64,000 nucleotides of DNA from Neorhizobium sp. NCHU2750 (lineage in GTDB: Bacteria > Pseudomonadota > Alphaproteobacteria > Rhizobiales > Rhizobiaceae), in contig NZ_CP030827.1 in assembly GCF_003597675.1 (NCBI RefSeq), forward strand, positions 2,294,001 through 2,358,000, read 5' to 3'. The position numbers and the translations under genes were made by a program. Positions 1-6,608 of this stretch are shown one piece after another. The notes under the pieces are model-generated. The model had not been told where the DNA came from. It made no database searches and saw only the letters and a list, made by a program, of their open reading frames with translations. Position 1 is the stretch's first letter, and every line of letters starts with the position of its first letter.

Positions 1-106
1 CTACGATGAAGCCCTCATCCGCAAGCCGCAGAGCCACCGCCCGGCCGATCCCTGAACTCGCGCCCGTGACCCAGGCAATCTTTCCAGTCCTGCTTCTGAC
101 CATCAT
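1..106 (-). CDS. SDR-family oxidoreductase, N-terminal part only (runs off the window)
   Basis: Only the first ~35 codons are present. Read on the minus strand from the ATG at 106 (or the adjacent ATG at 103), the product opens with a short basic stretch and then a beta strand followed by [20 protein letters not shown]. This is the TGxxxGIG dinucleotide-binding turn of classical short-chain dehydrogenases. Substrate cannot be inferred because the catalytic YxxxK region lies outside the window. The gene faces away from the PAP2 gene by only 70 bp on the same strand, so the two could be co-transcribed. Family membership is clear; function is open. Confidence 0.8.
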   Translation of the reverse strand, partial: MMVRSRTGKIAWVTGASSGIGRAVALRLADEGFIV

Positions 107-176
107 GCAGACCTCCGTCGATCAATCCTTTCTACGCAGGCAAGCGGCGAACGGATCTTTCTCGAAGGCAGCCATG

Positions 177-902
177 TCACCCGACGGGGACGGCACCCTT
201 CGGTTCGCGGGCGATGAACCGTCGCGCCACCAGCCAGCAGCCGGCGGCCCAGACCGCGCCGGCGCACCAGCCACCCAGCACGTCGGTCGGATAGTGGACG
301 CCGAGATAAAGCCGCGACAGGCCGATGATCAGGGTCAGGAATATGCCGGCCGCCATCAGGAAAATCCGGGTGGCGCGATATTGCTCTGCCCGCGACAGGA
401 GTGCTGCAAGCGTCAGATAGGTGACCGCCGACAGCATCGCATGGCCGCTCGGGAAGCTCAGGTCATGCACTTCGACCAGATGCGGCACGATATCCGGCCG
501 CGGGCGCGCCACGCCGAGTTTCAAAGCACTCGAAACCAGCCAGCCGCCAATGATCGACAGGGCCATGAAGATGGCGATCGCTCTCTGTCGCGCCAGAAAC
601 AGATAGACGACGGAGAGAACCGTCATCAGCGACAGCACGGTGACGCCACCGAGTGCCGTGATGTCGCCCATCGCATGCGTCACCCAGGACGGCGCGATCG
701 GCAGCGCGAGGTCGGCCGTCTGGCGCAGCGACAGCAGGATCTCTTCGTCGAAAGCGTGCGTGTCGCCCTCGATCACCTCCCCCGTCAGCGCCAGAAAGGC
801 CAGCACGCCGCCGGCTACGGCCGCAAACGTGATCAGCCCGATCGGCTCGAAGGTCATGAACCGGTCGATGAGGCTTTGGCGGATGCGCTGATGAAGGGGC
901 AT
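177..902 (-). CDS. PAP2-family membrane phosphatase
   Basis: A 241-residue integral membrane protein with about five to six hydrophobic segments. It carries the three PAP2 phosphatase signatures in order: KLGVARPRPD around residue 130, SFPSGHAM around residue 150, and SRLYLGVHYPTDVLGG around residue 200. The conserved Lys/Arg, Ser-Gly-His and Arg-x5-His-x3-Asp residues are all intact, so it should be an active lipid-phosphate or undecaprenyl-pyrophosphate-type phosphatase at the membrane. The start ATG at 902 gives a normal length. Exact substrate (phosphatidate, isoprenyl pyrophosphate or lipid A phosphate) cannot be told from sequence. Confidence 0.9.
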   Translation of the reverse strand: MPLHQRIRQSLIDRFMTFEPIGLITFAAVAGGVLAFLALTGEVIEGDTHAFDEEILLSLRQTADLALPIAPSWVTHAMGDITALGGVTVLSLMTVLSVVYLFLARQRAIAIFMALSIIGGWLVSSALKLGVARPRPDIVPHLVEVHDLSFPSGHAMLSAVTYLTLAALLSRAEQYRATRIFLMAAGIFLTLIIGLSRLYLGVHYPTDVLGGWCAGAVWAAGCWLVARRFIAREPKGAVPVG

Positions 903-1084
903 GCTCTCTCGTTGCTCGTTGAATGATCCCGTCTAGATAGGATCGAGGCGCGATCACGCAAGAATTGAAGATGAGACCGATGGGCGACTGCGGCCAATTC
1001 GCAGGTGCAGCATAACGCTTGGAACCTTGGACACCCGTCCCGCGTTGCTCGCCAGATCTTTCCTGCCAAATCGAGAGGCCTATC

Positions 1085-2281
1085 GTGGCTCAAGCTCAGC
1101 GCGCGCAAAAAAATCAATCCATTCAGACAGAAGCCCCGAACGCCGAGACGGCCGATACGACGCCCAAGGTCGATGAGGCAAGGACGGCAGAGCCCGACAG
1201 GACCGATGATCAGCCTGCAGCCGGCACCAAGGATGAGAAAAAACCGTCGATTTTCAAGCGCCACCCATGGTGGATCGCCATTATCCTGATCGTCGTTATC
1301 GCGCTCGCCGTGGCAACCTATTTCGTCTGGCTGATCTTCTTCCACCCTTATGAATCCACCGACGACGCCTTCGTCGATGCACGCAGCTTCTCGGTTGCCG
1401 CAAAGGTCTCCGGTTATCTCGCCGATATTCCCGCGACCGACAACCAACATGTCGATGCCGGCGCCGTCATTGCGAAGATCGATCCGCGCGATTACCAGAT
1501 CGCCCTCGACCAGGCCGATGCCCAGGTCCAGTCGGCGCAGGCTTCGATCCGCAATGCCGAGGCACAGATCGAAGTCTCCGCCGCATCCGTCGATGAAGCC
1601 CGCGCCCAGCAGGCCTCCTCGGCCGCAGCACTGCAATATGCCAAGGACGAGGCGACCCGCCAGCAGCAGCTCGTCAAGGGTGGGGCCGGCAGCCTGCAGG
1701 CCTCGCAGCAGGCAGAGTCCAACCTGCGCCAGGCGCAGGCGACCTACAATCAGTCCGGCGCCAGCGTCACCTCGGCCATGAAGAACCAGAATGCTGCCGA
1801 GGCCCAGAAGGCAAGCGCTCAAGCGAGCCTGAAACAGGCACAGGCGCAGCGCGAGACAGCCGCCCAGAACATCAGCTACACGACGATCACCGCCGCCCAG
1901 CCCGGCCGCGTCGTCAAGCTTTCCGGCTCCAAGGGCCAGTTCGTCGATGCCGGCCAGGCGATCGCCATGTTTGTGCCCGACGATATCTGGGTCACCGCCA
2001 ATTTCAAGGAAACCCAGCTCGCCGACATGCGCCCCGGCCAGCCGGTCGATCTCGTCATCGACGCCTATCCCGGCTACGAGCTCCACGGCAAGGTCGTCTC
2101 CGTCCAGCCGGGCTCCGGCACCGCCTTCTCGCTTCTGCCGGCCGAAAACGCCACCGGCAACTATGTCAAGGTGACCCAGCGCGTGCCGGTCAAGATCGCC
2201 GTCGATCAATGGCCGAAGGATGTCTCGATCGGCCCCGGCATGTCCGTCGTCCCGACCGTCACCGTAAGGCCGAGGGATTAG
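1085..2281 (+). CDS. HlyD/EmrA-type membrane fusion protein of an efflux pump
   Basis: Periplasmic adaptor (membrane fusion protein) for the MFS transporter encoded next. A Gln/Glu/Asp-rich cytosolic tail is followed by one transmembrane helix (WWIAIILIVVIALAVATYF), then the biotinyl-lipoyl-like half motif near STDDAFVDA, a long Ala/Gln/Glu coiled-coil hairpin, and the returning barrel domain (GQFVDAGQAIAMFVPDDIW). The open frame extends upstream to a TTG at 1019, but I place the start at GTG 1085, which has GAGAGG a few bases upstream and gives 398 residues, normal for EmrA. The stop is 2 bp before the transporter's ATG, so the pair is an operon. Typical substrates are hydrophobic drugs, bile salts or fatty acids; none can be specified. 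Confidence 0.9.
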   Translation: MAQAQRAQKNQSIQTEAPNAETADTTPKVDEARTAEPDRTDDQPAAGTKDEKKPSIFKRHPWWIAIILIVVIALAVATYFVWLIFFHPYESTDDAFVDARSFSVAAKVSGYLADIPATDNQHVDAGAVIAKIDPRDYQIALDQADAQVQSAQASIRNAEAQIEVSAASVDEARAQQASSAAALQYAKDEATRQQQLVKGGAGSLQASQQAESNLRQAQATYNQSGASVTSAMKNQNAAEAQKASAQASLKQAQAQRETAAQNISYTTITAAQPGRVVKLSGSKGQFVDAGQAIAMFVPDDIWVTANFKETQLADMRPGQPVDLVIDAYPGYELHGKVVSVQPGSGTAFSLLPAENATGNYVKVTQRVPVKIAVDQWPKDVSIGPGMSVVPTVTVRPRD

Positions 2282-2283
2282 TC

Positions 2284-3891
2284 ATGGCCATTGCCGATGC
2301 AAGCGGCGGCGCGGGGAGGACCGGCGCCGCAAGAGCGACGAACCCGTGGCTCGTGGCGGTCGTCGTCGCCGTTGCCGTGTTCATGGAAGTGCTCGACACG
2401 ACGATTGCCAATGTCGCGCTGCGCTACATATCCGGCGGCCTTGCCATCAGCTCCGACGAGGCCTCATGGGTGGTAACCACCTATCTCGTCTCCAATGCGA
2501 TTGCGCTGATTGCCTCAAGCTTCATCGCCCAGCGCTATGGTCGCAAGCGCTTCTACCTCATCTGCCTTGCCACCTTCACCATAGCGTCGGTCATGTGCGG
2601 CCTTGCCTGGGACCTGCCCTCGCTGTTGATCTTCCGCATGATCCAGGGCTTTGCCGGCGGTGGCATGGTGCCTGTCTCGCAATCGATCCTCACCGATGCC
2701 TTTCCACCGCAAAAGCGCGGCCAGGCCTTCGCCATCTTCGGCGTCGCCGTCGTCGTCGCCCCGGTCATCGGCCCGACGCTCGGCGGCTGGCTTTCCGACA
2801 ACCTGTCCTGGCACTGGTGTTTTCTGATCAACGGCCCCGTCGGCGTCTTCGCCTTCGCGCTCGTCTATTTCCTCGTGCAGGAATCCGACGAGGCGCGAAA
2901 GAAGCGAGAGGATCTGCGCAAGCAGGGGATCCGTTTCGACATTGTCGGCTTCGCGCTGATCGCCACCTTCCTAGGCGCGCTGGAACTCGTGCTCGACCGC
3001 GGCCAGACGGAGGACTGGTTCGGCTCCACCTTCATCATCGTCACGACGGCGATCTGCGTTGCCGCGCTGCTGATCTCCATTCCCTGGCTGCTGATCAAGA
3101 AGAACCCCGTCATCGACGTCACCCTGCTTGCCCGTCGCCAGTTCGTCTCCTGCATGATCGTCATGCTGGCGACCGGCGCGATCCTGATCGCCACCACCCA
3201 GTTCGTGCCGCAGGTGCTGCAGGAAAACTACGGCTATACGGCCACCTGGGCAGGCATGGCGCTCTCGCCGGGCGGGCTCGTGACGATGACGATGATGTTC
3301 ATCGTCGGGCAGCTCACCTCGATCTTCCAGCCGAAATACCTGATCGCCATCGGTGCCGGTATCATCGCCTTTGCCATGTATGACATGACGCGGCTGAGCC
3401 CGGACCTGAATTTCGGCTTCTTCGTCACCTCGCGCCTCTATCTCGGCCTCGGCCTGCCGCTGATCTTCATCCCGATCACCGCGGCATCCTATTACGGACT
3501 GAAGCCGAGCCAGACGGACCAGGCGTCGGCGCTGATCAACGCCGCCCGCAATACCGGCGGTTCTATCGGCGTTTCGATCGCCTCCAACGTGCTGGCCCAT
3601 CGCGAGCAATGGCACCAGAGCCGGCTGGTCGAACATGTCGTTCCCTCCGATCCGGCCTATGTGTCGACCCTCCACAACCTGCAGAGCTTCTTCGTCGGAC
3701 ATGGTTCGAGCACGGCCGATGCACAAAGCCAGGCGGTCGGCTATATCGGACAGATGGTCCAGCAACAGGCAAGCTACCTCGCCTATATCGATGTCTTCCA
3801 TGTGCTGGCGATCATTTCCGCCTGCGCCATACCGCTTGCGCTGATCTTGAAAAAGATCGATCTGAAGGCAGGCGGAGGCCCGGCCCACTGA
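2284..3891 (+). CDS. DHA2-family (EmrB/QacA) MFS multidrug transporter
   Basis: A 535-residue inner-membrane proton-coupled exporter of the 14-TM DHA2 class. Motif C-like FMEVLDTTIANVAL is seen in TM1, followed by the motif-A region (QRYGRKRFYLICL), and GWLSDNLSWHWCFLINGPVG is typical of EmrB. The open frame begins upstream, inside the EmrA coding sequence, but the ATG at 2284 directly follows the adaptor stop and starts the canonical N-terminus. Together with the adaptor it should form a tripartite efflux system with a TolC-like outer membrane channel encoded elsewhere. No regulator is adjacent. Confidence 0.92.
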   Translation: MAIADASGGAGRTGAARATNPWLVAVVVAVAVFMEVLDTTIANVALRYISGGLAISSDEASWVVTTYLVSNAIALIASSFIAQRYGRKRFYLICLATFTIASVMCGLAWDLPSLLIFRMIQGFAGGGMVPVSQSILTDAFPPQKRGQAFAIFGVAVVVAPVIGPTLGGWLSDNLSWHWCFLINGPVGVFAFALVYFLVQESDEARKKREDLRKQGIRFDIVGFALIATFLGALELVLDRGQTEDWFGSTFIIVTTAICVAALLISIPWLLIKKNPVIDVTLLARRQFVSCMIVMLATGAILIATTQFVPQVLQENYGYTATWAGMALSPGGLVTMTMMFIVGQLTSIFQPKYLIAIGAGIIAFAMYDMTRLSPDLNFGFFVTSRLYLGLGLPLIFIPITAASYYGLKPSQTDQASALINAARNTGGSIGVSIASNVLAHREQWHQSRLVEHVVPSDPAYVSTLHNLQSFFVGHGSSTADAQSQAVGYIGQMVQQQASYLAYIDVFHVLAIISACAIPLALILKKIDLKAGGGPAH

Positions 3892-3978
3892 TCCCCGACA
3901 CCCGGTTGATCGAGCCGTTGCGCGATTTCACCCCGGCGCGACGCTTGAGGGCCAGAACGCAATCAGGAGGACGTTTCG

Positions 3979-4401
3979 ATGCCGCAGACGGTGCTTTCCA
4001 TCTCCACCCGTGGTCAGGGCCTCTATGAATTCACCAGCGAGGCGGAAGCCTTCGTCCGCAATCACCATGTCGGCCAGGGCCTGCTCACCGTCTTCGTGCG
4101 CCACACATCCTGCTCGCTGCTGATCCAGGAAAATGCCGATCCCGACGTGCAGCGCGACCTGAAGACCTTTTTCAGCCGGCTCGTGCCGCCGACGATCCAT
4201 CCCGACATGGCCTGGGTCGTCCATACCGCCGAAGGTCCCGACGACATGCCGGCCCATATCAAGTCGGCGCTGACCGCCGTCACCCTCGGCATTCCAGTCA
4301 GCGGCGGCCGCCTGATGCTCGGCACATGGCAGGGCATCTACCTGTTCGAACATCGCGACCTCGCCCATCGCCGCGAGATCGTGCTGCATCTTTCGGCCTG
4401 A
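3979..4401 (+). CDS. YjbQ-family protein (UPF0047, secondary thiamine-phosphate synthase type)
   Basis: A 140-residue cytosolic protein, full length for the YjbQ/UPF0047 family. It has the family hallmarks GLLTVFVRHTSCSLLIQENADP in the first half (split over residues ~34-56), HTAEGPDDMPAHIKSAL around residue 82, and GTWQGIYLFEHRD near the C-terminus, including the conserved His and Glu residues. E. coli YjbQ has weak thiamine-phosphate synthase activity, but the true role is unsettled. An AGGAGG-like site precedes ATG 3979 (caatcaggagga). It lies 87 bp downstream of the efflux operon and may be transcribed separately. Confidence 0.9.
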   Translation: MPQTVLSISTRGQGLYEFTSEAEAFVRNHHVGQGLLTVFVRHTSCSLLIQENADPDVQRDLKTFFSRLVPPTIHPDMAWVVHTAEGPDDMPAHIKSALTAVTLGIPVSGGRLMLGTWQGIYLFEHRDLAHRREIVLHLSA

Positions 4402-4541
4402 AAAGCCCGTCATTGTTTCGATGAACTTCCCCTGAACACCGGCTTGGGCCTGCGTTCAGGCCGCCGCGGCTAGTCTTCGATCATCGCCTGCGGGCCAAGC
4501 CCCGGCGAAGGAAAAAGACCAGAGCAACCGGAGGATCATCC

Positions 4542-4916
4542 ATGACCAGCGTGTTCAAGAGGATCGGACTTGCCGCCCTCGTCACCCTTGGCGGCCTCAC
4601 CGCCACCATATCCTATTCTTCCGCCGCGGAACCCGGCTACGGCCCAGCCCGAGATTTCGCCAATAATCCGGCCAGCATCGTACAGGTTCAGTACCGCGAC
4701 CATCACGGCGACCGCGACTGGCGCCGAGATCGTCACCATGGTCGTCCGGGCTGCTCGCCTGGCTGGGCAACGGAAAAGGCATCCCGCATGGGCCTGCGCC
4801 GCGCCCGCGTCGTCGACGTCTCGCACCGTGTCGTCGTGGTGGCCGGTCGCGGCTGGCACGGCCCCGACCGGATCGTCTTCGCCAACGAGCGCGGCTGCCC
4901 GGTCATCCGCCGCTGA
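4542..4916 (+). CDS. Small secreted basic protein, function unknown
   Basis: A 124-residue protein with a clear Sec signal peptide (KRIGLAALVTLGGLTATI followed by SSAAE). The mature part has a His/Asp/Arg-rich patch (DHHGDRDWRRDRHHGR, around residues 53-68), then a conserved-looking C-terminal block: GCSPGWATEKASRMGLRRAR, a short beta-rich stretch, and a C-terminal NERGCPVIRR. Two cysteines (GCSPG and GCPV) could form a disulfide in the periplasm. GGAGGATC precedes the ATG. The His/Asp patch suggests metal or acid interaction, but that is speculation. I do not recognise a characterised family. Confidence 0.75.
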   Translation: MTSVFKRIGLAALVTLGGLTATISYSSAAEPGYGPARDFANNPASIVQVQYRDHHGDRDWRRDRHHGRPGCSPGWATEKASRMGLRRARVVDVSHRVVVVAGRGWHGPDRIVFANERGCPVIRR

Positions 4917-4991
4917 CCTGCGCTAGATCGCCGTGCATCCGCATGGGTGCACGAAGACGATCTATCTTATTGAATCTACGCATCAGGCTTT

Positions 4992-5015
4992 CCGAAAATC
5001 GATTCCGATTTTCGG
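4992..5015. repeat. Short palindromic intergenic repeat
   Basis: A perfect 10-bp inverted repeat, CCGAAAATCG-attc-CGATTTTCGG, lies between the small secreted gene and the SIMPL terminator, just after another imperfect palindrome (gtgcatccgcatgggtgcac, from about 4931). There is no T-run after either, so they look like interspersed palindromic elements of the kind scattered in rhizobial intergenic regions rather than terminators. Confidence 0.6.
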
Positions 5016-5047
5016 GCCGATGCTGTAGACCGCAACAAAACCTCAAG

Positions 5048-5083
5048 AGAAAAGCCCGGCCGCCAAAATGGCCGGGCTTTTCT
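5048..5083. terminator. Bidirectional Rho-independent terminator
   Basis: A perfect 14-bp stem, AGAAAAGCCCGGCC (5048-5061) with GGCCGGGCTTTTCT (5070-5083), and an 8-nt loop. The A and T ends give a T-rich tail in both directions. It sits between the convergent small secreted gene and the SIMPL gene and can stop both. Confidence 0.9.
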
Positions 5084-5139
5084 GCAAAATACATCATAAG
5101 CGCCAGGTGCCCATATGGGCGCTGTGGCCAGGTGCAGCC

Positions 5140-5883
5140 CTACTGCTCGAGCGCAAACGTCACGTTGACGGTGACGCTATAGGTATTTTCGCCCGAGGAG
5201 ATCGGCACGCTGTCGCCCGGTTCCTTGGCCATCGCCATGCGCATCATCGGCTGCGCCATCGGCCTCACCGAGTTTTCGTTCATCTCGATGATCCGGCCGA
5301 GCTTGATGCCGGCGGCATCGGTGAGCGTCTTGGCCTTGGCAAGCGCCTGCGCCACGGCCTTCTTGCGCGCTTCCATCAGCGCCGCATCGGGATTGTCATT
5401 GGTGAAGGTGATCTGCCCACCCTCGTTGACGCCGAGCTTGACCGACTGGTCGAGCAGCGCGCCGAGCTTGGAAAGATCCCTCACCCGAACTGTCAGCCCG
5501 TTGCTGACCTGGTAGCCGATGATCTTACCCGGCTCGGCATTGGGGTCCTTGGGATCAGTCGCCTCGTGGCGCGGAAAGATCTGGAACTGGCTGGTCTGGA
5601 TGTCGCGCTCCTCGACGCCGCGCTCGTGCAACGCGCCGACGACATTGCGCATCGCCGCATTATTGGCCGTCAACGCCGCCTCGGCCGTATCGGCCTGCTG
5701 CAGCACCGTCAAGGACAGGATCGCCATATTAGGCGCAACCGCCATCTCGCCCTCGCCCGACACGGTGATCTGCGCCTCGCGCTGCTGCTGGCTATCCTGG
5801 GCAAAGGCCTGTGCAGACAAGGGCACCGCCAGAAGCACAGGCATGAGCAGGGCGGCAGTGGCAAAACGGGTGACAGGGTTCAT
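5140..5883 (-). CDS. SIMPL-domain (DUF541, BP26/Omp28-type) periplasmic protein
   Basis: A 247-residue secreted protein of the SIMPL family, which includes Brucella BP26 and E. coli YggE. After a signal peptide (RFATAALLMPVLLAVPLSAQ, cleavage near AFAQD) comes the typical opening ITVSGEGEMAVAPNMAILSL. The SIMPL core continues with IGYQVSNGLTVRVRDLSKLG and ends with VTVNVTFALEQ. The open frame extends 36 codons upstream, but the ATG at 5883 begins the signal peptide and is the likely start. YggE counteracts oxidative stress in E. coli and BP26 forms hollow oligomers; neither role can be confirmed here. Confidence 0.9.
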   Translation of the reverse strand: MNPVTRFATAALLMPVLLAVPLSAQAFAQDSQQQREAQITVSGEGEMAVAPNMAILSLTVLQQADTAEAALTANNAAMRNVVGALHERGVEERDIQTSQFQIFPRHEATDPKDPNAEPGKIIGYQVSNGLTVRVRDLSKLGALLDQSVKLGVNEGGQITFTNDNPDAALMEARKKAVAQALAKAKTLTDAAGIKLGRIIEMNENSVRPMAQPMMRMAMAKEPGDSVPISSGENTYSVTVNVTFALEQ

Positions 5884-6109
5884 CGACGCATCCTTGCTGG
5901 TCTCTTCTTTCTTCAAGCCGCAGGCTGGCAGGACCAGAACCCGGGGCAACAGGCGACACGCGCCCTCATTGCGATCGGCACATGATGACACTCCTGCAGG
6001 TCTATTGTGAAGCTAATGCGGCAACGGCTTGTGACCAGCAAAGATTTGCGTTAGAGCGGGCGACGGTCGAAGCGAACCATTGCGCCCGACCGCTGCCTTT
6101 AGAAGGCAG

Positions 6110-6185
6110 GGGCCTGTAGCTCAATGGTTAGAGCCGGCGGCTCATAACCGCTTGGTTGGGGGTTCGAGTCCCTCCGGGCCCACCA
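6110..6185 (+). tRNA. tRNA with anticodon CAT (probably tRNA-Ile2, lysidine type; otherwise elongator Met)
   Basis: A complete 76-nt cloverleaf with encoded CCA. The acceptor stem GGGCCTG pairs with CGGGCCC (one T-G wobble), the D arm is GTAGCTCAATGGTTAGAGC, the anticodon loop CTCATAA gives CAT, and the T arm is GGGGGTTCGAGTCCCTC. The anticodon-stem/variable context CTCATAACCGCTTGGT resembles E. coli ileX (tRNA-Ile2, whose CAT is modified by TilS to read AUA) more than elongator tRNA-Met. Identity therefore leans to Ile2 but is not proved. Accessory DNA begins immediately after the CCA, the classic integration position for genomic islands. Confidence 0.93.
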
Positions 6186-6608
6186 ACCATTTCTAGTTCG
6201 TCAGACTCGATGATTTTTTCGTCAATTCGATTGTTCTGGCGATCGTTGTTTCCATTGAGGAAATTGAATATTTAGGGGTTTTCAGTTTCGAAATGGCTGA
6301 TCACACCAAAGGACGTTCTACATCCAGAGGCAACACACTCGAATCTCGTCGGAGTCATCAGTTTTTCCGACACTGGTTGGAATCGCTCAAAAGGTTTGTC
6401 CCTGCGGGCGCTGATATGTCCCTGACGCCTTAATAGGTTTGTCCCTGAGATCAATTCGCCTATTTTCCTCAGTTTCACCTGTGGTCGGCAGACCTGATAG
6501 CAACAAACAAACTTCCTGGAGTTTCGAGTTATAGCAGCAGCCTTAGCCGACGGCCACTCCGTGGCGTGCGGTGCATTCAATTTGATATCGAATTCACCTC
6601 ACCCCAGA
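6186..6608. other. Gene-free left margin of the island
   Basis: About 420 bp of visibly more AT-rich DNA between the tRNA 3' end and the stop codon of the ATPase gene. I see no integrase, no convincing ORF and no second copy of the tRNA 3' end within the window. The only structure is the three-copy TTTGTCCCTG array described separately. A 102-codon reverse frame here has no recognisable features. Confidence 0.6.
6393..6447 (+). repeat. Three spaced copies of GGTTTGTCCCTG
   Basis: GGTTTGTCCCTG at 6393-6404 and 6436-6447, with a degenerate copy GATATGTCCCTG at 6413-6424. The start-to-start spacing is 20 and 23 bp, close to two helical turns. Multiple short direct repeats at this spacing are typical of transposase-binding ends of IS21-type elements, so this may be the remnant of such an end; a regulator array is the alternative. 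No matching transposase gene is present nearby. Confidence 0.6.

Noticed and set aside
6272..6580. 102-codon reverse ORF between the tRNA and the ATPase gene
   Set aside because: It crosses the repeat array, has no ribosome site or family features, and its composition is not protein-like.
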